A stretch of 64,000 bases of DNA from Pseudeuparius sepicola (GCA_963920635.1 OY987304.1:36456365-36520364), one strand, 5' to 3'. Positions 33,575 through 45,310 are shown, counted from the stretch's first letter. Program-made: numbers and translations. Notes: generated from the letters alone by a model not told the origin.

Positions 33575-34061
33575 TACTAGTGAGTTTCACGAAGAAGTTT
33601 AATTGGCATGTGCAAAATAAGCTTCTAGTTTAAAATTTTCTATATTTCCAAAACTACCTAGGTCAATAATAATTGTGTCTATTTATAGAATTTTATATTT
33701 AACTTACTGGTCTCAATTCGTAATTTGAATAAATATTTAGTCCTAACTGCTTGCTTACAGGTATAGGTTCAACTTGGGAAACTCAGTAGCTCCAAGAAGG
33801 CAGCCGGATTACTGTATTGAACCATTTTGGGACCCATCAAAAAATTTTTTGATCTGAAGAATGTATAGGTAGCATGATTCCCAAAAGTGTAATCTAAATG
33901 TTGACAACGTTAGAACTATTTAGGATAATATTTTAGAAAACAACAGGAATTTTTCTGAAAATGATTCAATTTGGGCTACTTTTTTCTGCGTACAGTAACA
34001 ATTGCAAATATAAAAATGGGTGAACTTAAACTGGGTTAAGCGTGTACAGAAGAGACTTATA
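33575..34061. other. Non-coding, nothing recognised
   Basis: AT-rich with no ORF or repeat that I can support. Confidence 0.5.
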
Positions 34062-34063
34062 TA

Positions 34064-34568
34064 CAGGGTGTAACTGAACTGATGGTCAAAAATGAAACCA
34101 CGTATTCTTGGAGTCAAAATAAGAGCACTTCTTCATATATTTTTTCTCCTACAGGCCATAGTTTTTTTTATACAGTGAGTAGAAATTTAGAGAAAAATAC
34201 ACATATTTCTTAGCATCTCTAGAAGAATACTATGAAAAAATACTAAGAGAAACTTTTTGTTAACCATTACAGGGTATTAATATTTTTCTGAACTAATTAA
34301 TTTTAGTAACGCACTGTATCTCAGCAACTTGGAGCTTCAGAAGCTTCATATAAACCTTAAATTTGACAGCTCATATTCTCATGTGACACGCCAAGTTTGA
34401 AGAAAACATTTCGAATACTTCTATAGATACTAAGAAATAATATGTGTATTTTTCTTTAAACTTCTACCCTCTGTATAAAAAAAAAACCGTAGGAGAACAA
34501 AATAAATGAAAAAGTGGCCTCCAAGAATACGTGGTTTCATTTTTGACCATCAGTTTAGTTACACCCTG
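34064..34568. mobile_element. 505-bp foldback MITE, mariner-type
   Basis: TA at 34062-34063 and 34569-34570. Ends CAGGGTGTAACTGAACTGAT and ATCAGTTTAGTTACACCCTG. Arms ~240 bp including GAAACCACGTATTCTTGGAG and its complement. Centre near 34310. No coding capacity. Confidence 0.9.
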
Positions 34569-34570
34569 TA

Positions 34571-35392
34571 GATATAGTCCAGCTTTTTGATAAAAATCAC
34601 TATAGGTCCCCACATTTCGCACCTCATATCCTCAAATCAATTGTAGGTACAATTTTGTGGAATAGGTTCCAATTAGCCTATAAGAAGTAGGATTTGTATT
34701 GCTGAATGTTGAAGTAGAATAGGACACAGAGGTCCAAATTGTTCTGTGATAACGTCAAGAGATTTCGTTCTTGGACCAACCACTTACCGGAGCTTATTAA
34801 GCAAACTTAATTTTGGATATAAATTTGCCTCAGAATCCTGTGGTGGATAACAAATTACAGTAATGAAATGGAACAATTTGCTTCGCAAAGAACGAAACTG
34901 TTGCCAGTAATGGATTCATTTCTTCCACATCACTCATTTCAAATAAGATACTTAATCGCAAATTCCAATATTGCACACTCCAAAAACATAGAAAAAACAT
35001 TACCCGCTATTTTCAAATTCACCCCTTTGCATCCTCTCCGAACTACCACTTTCTTTATAATTATTTCAAATATGCTCTATAGTAACAATTATGTACCTAC
35101 TAATTTTTGTTGGCTAAAGCTATTGTGTACTCAAAAAAAAACTATATAATAAATTTTATCCCTCATTTCATTATATTCAAGATTACGTTTATCAAATTTG
35201 AAGGCGATATCTTAATTAGTTCGAAAGGTATCCTGGGAACGCACAGAGAGATACAGAGACATAATTATTGTTATTGATCGTGTCAGCATATATAGCTCTT
35301 TGGAAACTCCTTCACCTATTTTTTATGGAATTTTTTTAATGTACCTACTAGATATCATATAAGTCTAAGTTCGATTCATTTAATTTTTAATT
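34571..35392. other. Non-coding, nothing recognised
   Basis: The open frame 34868-35149 has AT-rich, low-information content. No repeats found. Confidence 0.45.
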
Positions 35393-35665
35393 GGGTTTTT
35401 CGCCACCAAACTGATCGAAAGACAACTTTTTCAAGTTGCCTGGAAAATTCATAAATTCTTGAATGAACGAAACTTTAAACGTGTAACTCAAAAAATAACT
35501 TCAACAAATTTGTTTTCTGAGCTTTCGGAGAATAAATCTTCCACTTTTCTCAAAGATCATGCCACGTCAAAGTGAAGTGACAGATTAATAAATTTCAGGT
35601 TAAGATGTCATGACAACAGAAACAATAGCCTAGCCACCTGCCTGATATTGTACCCTGTGTTCTAT

Positions 35666-35959
35666 CTAATTATCTATACTAATTTCTTTTTGAATAAGTG
35701 GCAATAATATTTTACTGAATTCCACTGAACATTCAGTAACACAGTTTTCCGTATTTCCTAGAATAAATGCAGATTCTTTAATTTTTCGTCTATTTCCTAC
35801 TTTTTCTTTGAGAATTGGTTTGGACCTATCCGACAATAGCCTATGATTGTTATTAAAAGAATGTTCACATATTTTTGACTTAGAAATTTGATTTTGCCTG
35901 ATATAATTTTTATGTTCTTTTAAACGAACGTTAAATGGCCTACAAGTCTCCCCAACATA
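35666..35959 (-). pseudogene. Penelope-like endonuclease C-terminal fragment, left copy
   Basis: The minus strand reads 97 codons open to a TAG at 35666. It begins at the GIY-YIG-associated segment (YVGETCRPFNVRLKEHKNY) and continues CEHSFNNNHRLL, KESAFILGN and ECSVE, ending SIDN. The H and E residues expected of the GIY-YIG nuclease core are visible. The N-terminal GIY part, the reverse transcriptase and everything upstream are missing. No internal stop. It has no start codon of its own, so it is a truncated fragment and cannot be expressed as a full enzyme. Confidence 0.8.
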
Positions 35960-36238
35960 GAACCATTTAACGTTCGTTTAAAAGAATATAAAAATTATAC
36001 CAGGCAAAATCAAATTTCTAAGTCAAAAATATGTGAACATTCTTTTAATAACGATCATAGGATATTGTGGGATGGGTCCAAACCAATTCTCAAAGAAAAA
36101 GTAGGAAATAGACGAAATTTTTTTAAAGAATCTGCATTTATTCTAGGAAATACGGACAACTGTGTTGATGAATGTTCAGTGGAACTCAGTAAAATATTTT
36201 TGCCACTTATTCAAAGAGAAATTAGTATAGATAATTAG
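35960..36238 (+). pseudogene. Penelope-like endonuclease C-terminal fragment, right copy
   Basis: Plus-strand partner of the preceding fragment, starting at EPFNVRLKEYKNYTRQNQI and reaching the same SIDN-TAG end at 36238. It lacks the YVGETCR lead-in that its neighbour keeps, so it was truncated a few codons further in. It has FNNDHRILWDG where the left copy has a diverged version, and RRNFFKES where the other has RRKIKES, so the arms are not a very recent exact inversion. It shares the family of the left copy and differs from the element at 50.0-52.4 kb. Confidence 0.8.
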
Positions 36239-36510
36239 ATAGAACACAGGGTACAATATCAGGCAGGCGGCTAGGCTATTGTTTCTGTTGTCATGACATT
36301 TTAACCTGAAATTTATTAATCTGTCACTTCACTTTGACGTGGCATGATCTTTGAGAAAGGAGGAAGATTTATTCTCCAAAAAGCTCAGAAAACAAATTTG
36401 TTGAAGTTATTTTTTGAGTTACACGTTTAAAGTTTCGTTCATTCACTGTTAAGAATTTATGAATTTTCCAGGCAACTTGAAAAAGTTGTCTTTCACCACA
36501 AATAAATTTT

Positions 36511-36774
36511 AGAAAATATCTAAGTTGGATTAATTCGCATTTTCTGTATTCGTAATAATTCATCCATAATTATCCGTGTTGGTGAATTTTTTTTCGAAAA
36601 CTTCACGAAAAAGTGCCTTAAAAAATACGTCGTAATATGACATTTCAATATAAGCAGCCATAGTCAAATATCACTTTGTCGTTTATAAGCTACAGTAACC
36701 ACATAATATATAATTTAATAGCAGGATCTGAAACCAAGCGACCCTTACCTTAATAGGTATATCATATTTATAAA
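36511..36774. other. Non-coding, nothing recognised
   Basis: AT-rich linker between the Penelope-like arms and the first G3 repeat. Confidence 0.45.
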
Positions 36775-36950
36775 TTTTCATTTCGGTTTCAGGGAACCGT
36801 ATCTACTAAATCACATACCCTTGAGGCAGAAACATGCACTGAGCTATTCTATTTAATGGGACATTATCATCGTGGTAGAGTTTAAGAAACAAATTATGGT
36901 CTTCAAAGTTTAGGGAAAGTGCTGCAGTCCTTATTTTTATTGTAACATAC
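36775..36950 (+). repeat. Dispersed island, family G3 copy 1 (most diverged)
   Basis: AATTTTCATTTCGGT, CAGGGAACCGTAT and GAGCTATTCTATTTAATGGG match copy 2 at 37040-37290 in the same orientation. It is less GC-rich than its relatives and decays toward the right. Confidence 0.45.
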
Positions 36951-37039
36951 CAATGAAGCTAAATAATATCCTAAGACTAATTTAATTCAAGGTTATGAGC
37001 TAAAGCCAAAATCATGTCGCCATAGAGGAAAACGGCTAA

Positions 37040-37290
37040 TGAATTTTCATTTCGGTGCCCGGAAACTATGTATTAAACTTTATCTTCAGCAGGGAGGGAC
37101 GGAGACACTTTCTATTTAATGGGGCAGTAAGTCAATGGAGCGGTATGGCGGTGCTAAAAAGAATGTCCGGACCCTTCTATTGTCCCATGTTGAATTTTTA
37201 TTAAAATACGCGAACTATGTAGCTCCGGCATCCTATAAAAAAGGGTGCTAGCTGAAATTTTAATAATGACGAAAAAATATTTCACGGCGA
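37040..37290 (+). repeat. Dispersed island, family G3 copy 2
   Basis: About 250 bp homologous to 38900-39135 in the same orientation: TTAAACTTTAT-TC--GCAGGGAGG, AGTCAATGGAGCGG, CTATTGTCCCA, GGGTGCTAGCTGAAATTTTAATAA. Not coding in any consistent frame. Confidence 0.55.
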
Positions 37291-37721
37291 GAACATTTAC
37301 TGACGTAAAAGACAGGCTGACTTTTTAGGGTATTCGGCAAAGACACTAACTTAAGGACAACATTACTGTTAAGCATATTATCAGCACAGACCTATATAAA
37401 GCTATTGTCGAGAAAATTATAATGCCCCTGTAAACGAGATTTTAATTAGGACAAACATTAATAAATTTATTCTGCTGACAAAACAATATTGGTGGCCTCG
37501 CGTATCGAGAGCACGAATTGGCTCGACACTTGGGTGCTAGTGGTGTTCGGGGAAAGGTGGCCTGCCTGGTGGGAAGCACCATGCAGGGGTTGTTCCCCAC
37601 ATCAAGTGTAAAGAGGGTCCAAGTCAAGGTTTAAGTTACTCTTCAATTTCAAAATGTATTTCTTTTATTTTTATTATTATTTTTCTATTTTAATTTTTCA
37701 CTTTTTTTATAATAAATTATA
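37291..37721. other. Non-coding, with a GC-richer patch
   Basis: A GC-richer patch at about 37490-37620 (GGTGCTAGTGGTGTTCGGGG) opens a short minus-strand frame without recognisable content. The rest is AT-rich up to the MITE. Confidence 0.4.
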
Positions 37722-38681
37722 CACGGTTTCCCAACGAAAACTTGACCCCCCCAAAAATTCGAAAACCGAACAATATTTGAAAATTCGCCAAGACCCGTCG
37801 ATTTTTGTTTTTGGGGGGAGCCTTTTTGACAGTCAAGCCAACACGATATGCCTAGCAACCCCAACTTTAAAACTACCCCCCTTGTGGCGAATCATTTTAA
37901 AGCCCTTTTTATTGCGAATACAGTGATGTACCGTTTTTATAATTCTGTTGAGATTTGACAAAATTATTGGCTAAACATGGAAAGTTGACAATCCATTGTA
38001 GGCGTAGTAATTTTTACACAAATGCCCGCCACTATAATAAGTTTTTTATCTACTACACACGGCCAAATTACCTAGTTTTTTTTATTGACGTGTCGATCAG
38101 TTTACAAAAAAGTCACAAATGAAAAAGCTGAAGCAAAACAAAAAAAGTTCATAGGAATTCAAAAACAGGAATTTTTTTGTGACAGTGACTTGTTACATAT
38201 TTTAAAAAGATATAAGGTTTGAATTCGTATGAACTTTTTTGTTTTGCCTTAGCTTTTTCATTTGTGACTTTTTTACAAATTGATGGACACGTCAATAAAA
38301 AGTAGGTAATTTGGTCGTGTGTAGTAGATAAAAAAGTTATTATAGTGGCTGGCATTTGTGTAAAAATTACTACGCGTACAGTGGATTGCCAACTTTCCGT
38401 TTTTAGCCAATAATTCTGTCAAATCTCAACAGATTTCTAAAAACGATACATCACTGTATTTGCAACAAAAAGGGCTTTAAAATGATGCTCCACAAGGGAA
38501 ATAGTTCGATTTGAAATTTTAAAGTTGGGGTTGCTAGGGATTAGGGGGATGAAAATATCGGGTTGGCTTGAGTGTCAAAAAAGCTCCCCCAAAAAACAAA
38601 AATCGACGGGTCTCGACGAATTTTCAAATATTTTACGGTTTTTTATTTTTTGGGGGGTCAAGTTTTCGTTGGGAAGCCCTC
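37722..38681. mobile_element. 960-bp palindromic MITE, TA target
   Basis: TA at 37720-37721 and 38682-38683. Ends CACGGTTTCCCAACGAAAAC and GTTTTCGTTGGGAAGCCCTC. Arms of ~450 bp meet near 38185; matching parts include GTCAAGTTTT with GGGGGG runs, CAAATCTCAACAG and GTAGTAGATAAAAAA. It sits between G3 copies 2 and 3. Open frames here are mirror products of the arms. Confidence 0.88.
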
Positions 38682-38683
38682 TA

Positions 38684-38899
38684 TTTGTTTTTCTGGAGTT
38701 GTCTTACTAGCCAAGGTTATGCATCCCCCAACAGGACACTATAAACGTCTGTGATATTATGTAGTTAACAATACTAAAAATGTAGTACAATGTTAAGTTT
38801 CCTATGGCATTTCCAAATACCTTTAGAAAAACTAATTTATAAACTAAATGCAACATATTTGGTGTAACTCTATGTCATTATTGCGGAACTCTGCCCAAT
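38684..38899. other. Non-coding linker
   Basis: AT-rich; no feature seen. Confidence 0.4.
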
Positions 38900-39135
38900 T
38901 ATCTTTTGGCTTCCAGGAAACTATAGGCGTTAAATTTTATATCCTGCATGGAGGAAACGTTCTATTTGGCGGAGCACTGAGTCAATAGCGCAGAAGCGGC
39001 CATAATAAAAAGACGGTGCCCGAGCCCGGGCCTAGCCTTTGTCCCAAAAATTTTATTAAATTATGGGAAACATATAACGTGGGTCGTTTAATAGAAGGGG
39101 TGTTTGCTGAAATTTTTAATAACGCCGGAAATGGA
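38900..39135 (+). repeat. Dispersed island, family G3 copy 3
   Basis: Third copy, with a GC-rich core GGTGCCCGAGCCCGGGCCTAG not present in copy 2. Same orientation as copies 1 and 2. Confidence 0.55.
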
Positions 39136-39242
39136 AGGATGAAATTGCCAGACGTGGGAGCACTGCTGAAAAAAAAATTCTAGGAATATGTGTTTGAAAT
39201 AGAAGCAGTGGTATACTAGAGGATTTAACCGCTACAGCTATA

Positions 39243-39300
39243 CAGGGTGGTCCAACTTTTGTGGTTGAGTAGTGTTAGTGGTCCTAAATGGTGGCTGATA
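39243..39300 (+). mobile_element. Solitary left tip of a mariner-type MITE
   Basis: TA followed by CAGGGTGGTCCAACTTTTGT. The tip is similar to, but not the same as, the 16677 mariner element. No complementary end was found. Confidence 0.4.
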
Positions 39301-39527
39301 CTTTATGTTCTATCTAAATTCCATGTAACTTTGAGCTGTTTGCATGATAAACAAACATTTTCGCATATTCTAACCTCAAAATAACCCTGGTAGAAATACG
39401 TTGTAAATAGAAAATTGACGAAAGTGTATTGTGTATACATTGGGGAGACATGACCACCATAATATTGGGGGGAAAAGGCCATGGTATTATGGAAGCTATG
39501 GCCATCTGACCCCAACATTTAATTTAT

Positions 39528-41480
39528 TTGCAGATGCCTAGACACTATAAAAGGAAACAGACGGTTCAACGGGGTGCGTGGTCGCAAGATTGCCTAAGGG
39601 CTGCAATGGAGGCCGTGAGAAATGGATCTTCCGTCCGAAACGCTGCAGCTGTACATAACATCCCAAGAAAAACTTTGGAAAGGCGTATCAGAACGAATAA
39701 TGATGTTAAAGGAAAGATGGGCTTCGGCGGTATGTTTAACAAGGAACAAGAACGTAGGCTTGTCCGTCACATTAAAGAAATGCAAGGCCGTGGATTTCCT
39801 TTAACTGTTACCGATTTGCGTTCAATAGCTTACTACTTTGCTGAGCAGATTGGTATTAAGCATTCATTTGACAAACAAGAAGAAAAAGCTGGGTATGATT
39901 GGGTATAGTTATTTCTCCGCAGAAATAATGACCTCAGCTTGAGGAAGGCTGAGGGAATTTCACTAAATCGTGTTCACCCAATGAATCGAAATGAAGTTAA
40001 AGAGTATTTTGACTTACTAACTAACTAACTCTGGAAGAAAACAACTTATTCGACAAACCTGGGCACATTTTTAATATGGACGAAACAGGCCTGCAGCTGA
40101 ATAACAGACCTGGAATAGTTTTGGCCCAGAAAGGTGCAAGAAATGTTACTAATATCACGTCAACTGAGAGAGGAGAAACGATTACTGTCATAGCATGCTG
40201 CAACGCCTAGGGGAGTTTTTTACCCCCAGCGTGTGTGATGAAAGGCAAACTAAAGAAAAGCGAGTATTCCGACAATATGCCACCTGGATCGACGCTTTAT
40301 ATGTCAGAAAAATCCGCATATGTCAATAGCGCAATATTTTTAGATTGGCTAACTGGACACTTTCTTCCAAGAAAGCCCCACGGAACAGTTGTGTTGATTT
40401 TAGACGGGCATGCCTCTCATTCCAGTTCCATTGAAATGCTTGAGACTTGCAGAGAAAACGGTGTTGTCTTACTCTGTCTTCCGAGTCACACATTATTTAC
40501 AACCTCTGGATAGAGCAGTTTTTAAATCCCTGAAGAGTAATTTTTATGATGCTTTCAGATTATGGATGAGAGCTCGTCCCGGTCGGCGCATAACATGTTA
40601 TCAGTACGGAGACTAGCTTAGTTCAAGTTGGCCAAAAGCTGCAAATCCCGAAAATGCAACAGCTGGGTTTAGAGCATCTGGAACTTACCCCTTCAACCCT
40701 AACACGATACCAGATTATGCTTACTCGGCAATAGATCTAGCGAGGCATCATCGTTGTGATGTAGTAGAGGACCCACATGATTCAGACCAGATACAAGAAG
40801 AAATTGCACCAGAACGACCAACTTCCACCTTACCTACTTCACCTTTACAAAACGTTCACAATTTGGCTGAACCAAAACCATCAAAGCAAAGTGTTCATAA
40901 TTTGGCTATACCCAGCAGTTCAAAATAAACGCCGGTAGAAGTTGAGCAACCAAGTACGTCAAGAAAGGCATTAAAATATATTGCCCCACCGGATACACCG
41001 AAAAAAGAAGTGAAGGATACAGAGTCTTCATTTACCAAAACTATTTCTAAGGTTTTTCCACCACCAGAACTCCTAGAGCCTGTCCGTAAGCGAGCAAAAA
41101 AAGTAGCCACTATCTTAACGTCTCCTGAAATAATTCAAGGTATCAAATCGAGAAATATTAAAAAGGGAAAGATGCCTCTTAAGAAGTTACCTCCTGTAAA
41201 AAAGACTGGAAAGAAGAGAAAGAAGACTGCTGATATTCCTAGTTCTAGTAGCGATAGTGAAGTGGAGGATGTACCTGTGGTTAATAGTGACTCCGATAAC
41301 TGCACGGAAGACTTGAATCAAAATGAATGCATTGGTTGCGGCGAGGAATATGAGAAAACTACAAAGAAGGACGATTGGATCTGTTGCGTGCGTTGCAAAT
41401 CATGGTTACACGAATCATGCACCACATTTTTAGATATTTGCATGAGATGCGGAAAGATTTGTCTAAGACAAAAACCGTGA
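39528..41480 (+). pseudogene. pogo/Tigger-type transposase with CENP-B-like DNA binding, recently inactivated
   Basis: A nearly full-length transposase broken by a few lesions. The N-terminus holds a psq/CENP-B HTH (RKTLERR) and a second DNA-binding domain (GYDW...LSLRKAEGISLNR). The DDE core has D in NMDETG (about 40078), D in LILDGHASH (about 40400) and D in LQPLDRAVF (about 40505). A charged linker leads to a C-terminal cysteine/histidine cluster (CIGCGEEYE...CCVRCKSWLHESC...CMRCGK), PHD-finger-like, as in many insect pogo elements. Lesions: in-frame TAG at about 39906, an ACTAACTAACTAACT slippage near 40017-40030, TAG at about 40208, a frameshift near 40490, stops near 40613 and 40926. 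The start at the MPRHYKR methionine (39534) is likely. Confidence 0.88.
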
Positions 41481-41833
41481 AACCTGTAATAACTAATATT
41501 GTTATTTTTCCAGAATAATAATTTCTTTAAAAGTTATTTTTCATTTTTGTACCTATTATTTTGAAAATAAATGTTTTTCAACACAGGCCAAGTCTCCCCT
41601 TGTACTGTGGCCGTCTCTCCTGTACCCTTGAGGAGAGATGGCGAATTGCATTAGTTTTGTTTTTTATTAAATTTAATTGAACCTTTCAACTACAAAAGAG
41701 TCAATTGCTGCAAAGAATATGCAGAAATGTTTACCGAACACACATACTCACATACTGGCTATTATTTTTAACTTTAACCTTTGTTAGCGTAAAAAATATG
41801 TTGGGGTGGCCATCACTACCCGACTTACCCTAC
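41481..41833. mobile_element. 3' flank and probable right end of the pogo element
   Basis: AATAAA at about 41567 probably ends the transposase transcript. GGCCAAGTCTCCCCTTGTAC (41587) is the near-complement of TACATTGGGGAGACATGACC (39438), a subterminal inverted pair. GGCCATCACTACCCGACTTACCCTA (about 41809-41833) resembles a pogo/Tigger tip. I could not find its partner on the left, so the left end may be lost. Confidence 0.45.
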
Positions 41834-42439
41834 ACCTTATATAAGATAATTTATCAACATTTGCGCACCTACCGTAAATAGAAAAGTTCCTTTATATTTA
41901 CGAAGATTTTCTTCGTTTCAGATGCCGTATGATTTCTTGAAAAGCACGACTGAGATAATTTTAGCAAAGATGCAAAAGGTCTAACAATATTTTTTAAGGC
42001 CTACAATAATGTCAGAATAGTCAGCCTAGATGTCACGATACGATTGTTACACTTGTAGAAAATAACTGTATTATTGACATAAATAAATAATATCTTCTTA
42101 ACAGAAAGGAACATATTTAGAGAGATAATTTATAGATATAAATGGTAAGTAAACCAAACAAGTTTTAGCAGACTCAAAGAAGGTTTTTAGTTGCCTAGAA
42201 GGGAACTGTATTGCTTTTTCAAATAGATAAGTTATTTTCCAAGTAGAAGCTTTTATAGGGTTTTGGGACAGATTTATATTAAAAAAACCTATAATAATAA
42301 TTGCAAGCCTTTATTTCATTAAAATTATTCATCATTTAACGACTTGTGGAAGCAACGAAGTAGATTCTTTCAGTTAATTTTGCATTATCTGAACAAAGCA
42401 AGAGTTTGTTTAGTATCTTTTGACTTTATTCAACAAAAC
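41834..42439. other. Non-coding, nothing recognised
   Basis: AT-rich; no ORF or repeat supported. Confidence 0.5.
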
Positions 42440-42700
42440 CATATTCCGCAGGATTTGTCCATGCCAGTCCAGATTCGACCGTCGTTGTGCATCAATGTTT
42501 ATCCGATTCGGTCCATTGGACGTCGGCCGAACATATTTTGCGTTAAACCCGATTTAGTGGGGTCGATTAATTACGGGCAGACTACAAATATTAATAAAGC
42601 CGGGACTGTTCTTTCGTGTTTGTTTTCAGTGGATTTATGACGCGGGAGCGACGGAAGCGCGGCCATTCCGGCCAGACGCGACAACCGCGGATTCAACAAA
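42440..42700. other. CpG-rich island, single copy in window
   Basis: GATTCGGTCCATTGGACGTCGG and GACGCGGGAGCGACGGAAGC stand out from AT-rich flanks. CCATTGG is a CCAAT-box-like motif. Overlapping frames on both strands show nothing recognisable. Confidence 0.35.
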
Positions 42701-44903
42701 ATTCCAACATGAATCAAACAAATCAAATGAAGAATTATACGGGTGCCCCATAAAATATGGGACAAAAATATATTGCCAAATATTACCGAATATAGTATGT
42801 ACCTACCTACATACCTTCACAATTCAAAAAGACGATCAGCAATTTTTATAAGATTTTTTTACAAAACACCTCGACGATGATACAATTTTTGAAGACTTTC
42901 TGAATCAGCATAATATTGGCCCGCGATATCGATTCTAATATAGGTATGTGTTTATAAATGTTACCCAAATATTTCCGATTACTAACAGTGGTTTAAGTTC
43001 GGTAGACTAATTAAAGTTGGTGGTTACTGTAATAAAACCAGAAATGTTTATTGGGATACTATTCATAATGCTTATATAAAGTACATGCAATCATGATCAA
43101 AATTCTACATAATTATATAATAGTGTGAGAGCCGGCCGCATGATTTCAGCTCTCATAAGATTAGGTATACCTAGAATAAGATGTTGTGTAAAATGTAGAC
43201 AGTATATTTCTCTACTTGAAGCGAGTAGGTTGCCTCAATTAATGTGGGCCCCATCAGAAGTTGTTTAAAGAAGTTGTGGTTAATTTTTAGGCAAATCTAC
43301 ACTCATATGATTATAGAACAAATTAGGAAAGAAGGTCCATGGACCCTTGATCCTTTAGAAATCCGATAGGCGTATTTTCGGGGCCCCGGAAATCCTCCGC
43401 TTTTAAATACGGCGCGAAAGACGGGGGCAAGACTATGGACCTAGCATCATCAGGGGATGATTAAGTCTGACGATGCTAACATGGTTAGCGAAACGCGCGT
43501 CGAGTGCAAAAAAACAAAGTTTTGGTGTGTGGAGTTAAGCAAAAGAAGAATACGAAAAGGGTTAGTTCTGCATCAAAAACAGGCAATAATCACTGATAAA
43601 AAAATCAAACGGTAATTTACAATGGGATATTCCTATAGATTTTTTCTCCCTTGCGTTGTCCTGTCAAACGCATGACATCCATGAAAATCAAGATTCTCGA
43701 CAATCCGAGTATACCCTTCGTTTGATAAACTATGTATGAGACTTAGGTACTCCATATCTGGCTAACAGCAATTATTAGGAATATGGAGAGAATGACGTAA
43801 ATTTGCTATAGTGACGCAGTCCTTGCCATGGTGATGGAGATGTGATTCTCTATTAAATTCCTTTTCAAGCAATCCAGGAGAGAGACTTAAGTTATTTTTC
43901 CATCAGGTATAATGAAAATTTACTCTCGGTTTGAAAAATGACGGATATTTACAGTGTTGACAAATTATGAAATAGTTTGCCAAGGCTAAACTTACAGTCA
44001 GATCTCGTAAGTTAACATTTTTTATTAATAAATGAAAACTGACCAATACCTACCTTATACGTTGTCGACGTTGCATAATATTGTTAGTCATTTCAAAATT
44101 TGTGTCTAACCCAAAGAGCATAAGAAAAAAATTAACTTAGAATTATACTTTTTTTATAAAAAAAAAATAGTGGCAAACCTTCGATTAATGTAGTACGTAA
44201 TTTCCGAAGATTCTCGAGATATTTTCCAATCAGACCTTTCTCTGCCCCTCAAATCTTGCTGCTTTGCCACCAGGCTTCCAATGCGCCCGCGGCTACGAAA
44301 AATATATAGAGAGCGACGGATAGCAGTCAACTGGACTCAAACCACTTAAATTATATACCTAGCTATGAGCGCTGTTGCAGCATTAAATTGTTCAATCTTA
44401 TTGTTGAAGGTTTTGAAGATATAAGAAATACTTATCCCTTATTGAGAAAATGTTGTATTAATCGCACATGAAATGCACGAGCTTCTATACTTTTGCACTT
44501 TGTTTGCTACTGCAGTCCATCGCTTTAACGTGGATCCGCTAAGGAAAACGACGCAGAGGTCCCGACGTAGCCCACTACTTATTAAGGTATTTAACGCATT
44601 TTTTTGACAATAACATTAATTACAAAAAAAGAAATGAATTGACAGTAAAAACTAAAAACATAATAATTTAACTTATAGACCATTATCGTCAGAAAACAGA
44701 AAAATTTAAAACTTCATAAAACATTATCGAAAATTTTTCAGAATTTTGTTAGATTTCTGGGGAAAAGTAGTAAATAAGTTTTACGATAATTTGATCAACT
44801 GGTAACTGCGCGTAGGGAGTTATTACGTGTCAGCGCTGCGTTTTTTACCAGCCATAGGCGACGTCAATTATTATTACTTAAGTTATACACTTGTGATATA
44901 TAT
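42701..44903. other. 2.2 kb without a gene; Penelope-type hairpin motif at 43448-43501
   Basis: AT-rich. Around 43440 there is a GC-richer segment with two adjacent hairpins (ATCATC-AGGG-GATGAT and GCTAAC-ATG-GTTAGC) followed by GAAACGCGCGTC, described separately. Nothing coding. Confidence 0.5.
43448..43501 (+). ncRNA. Hammerhead-like core motif, probably a Penelope pLTR relic
   Basis: CTGACGA (43467-43473), a perfect 6-bp stem GCTAAC/GTTAGC with an ATG loop (43475-43489), GAAA (43490-43493), a minimal CGCGCG helix III and TC follow the order CUGANGA-stem II-GAAA-stem III-UH of hammerhead ribozymes. Penelope-like elements are known to carry such motifs. I cannot form a convincing stem I between TTAAGT and GAGTGC, so activity is doubtful. 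Confidence 0.4.
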
Positions 44904-45310
44904 GTCGTAGGCATCGGGCGTAATACGTCATTTCGTGGAATGTCTAGTCATTACACGTATTGCCGGCAAAAGCTGTAATAAAATAATTATTACCTTGTTT
45001 GACTGAGATTATGCATCATTTCAGGGATTTCTTAGTCAAACAGCGTAATCGGCCGTTACAGCGTCTGACTGCAGTTTGTTCAGTCAAGTTCTACAAATTT
45101 TCAACAAATGACTGAACAAACGGCAGTCAGACTAACGTTCAATGGTTCGACCGATTACTCTGTTTGACTGACAAGGGCAAGGGCAATCCCTGAAATGACG
45201 CATAATTTCAGTCAAACGAGGTAATAGTTACTTTATTACAGCTTTTGCCGGCAATACCTGTAATGACTAGGCTTTCCGCGAAATGACGTATTACGCCCGA
45301 TGCCTACGAC
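44904..45310. mobile_element. ~407-bp palindromic MITE
   Basis: Inverted ends GTCGTAGGCATCGGGCGTAA and TTACGCCCGATGCCTACGAC. Arms of ~190 bp with TTTTGCCGGCAATAC, GACTGAACAAAC-GCAGTCAGAC and TTTGACTGA segments and a small loop near 45110. It is richer in CpG than its flanks. TATAT/TTATA flanks suggest a short AT target, but I cannot fix the duplication. Confidence 0.85.

Larger units (their letters stand above)
35393..36510. mobile_element. Two Penelope-like element ends joined head to head
   Basis: A ~1.1-kb inverted structure with arms of ~550 bp meeting at 35959/35960. Each arm holds the end of the Penelope-like ORF and its 3' flank, finishing with CAACTTGAAAAAGTTGTC. Arms differ by scattered substitutions and small indels. 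Inverted, truncated partner copies are a known habit of Penelope-like elements. The same 3' flank occurs alone at 25828-26022. Confidence 0.85.

Noticed and set aside
34868..35149. 93-codon frame as a gene
   Set aside because: AT-driven composition, no domain, no start context or signals.
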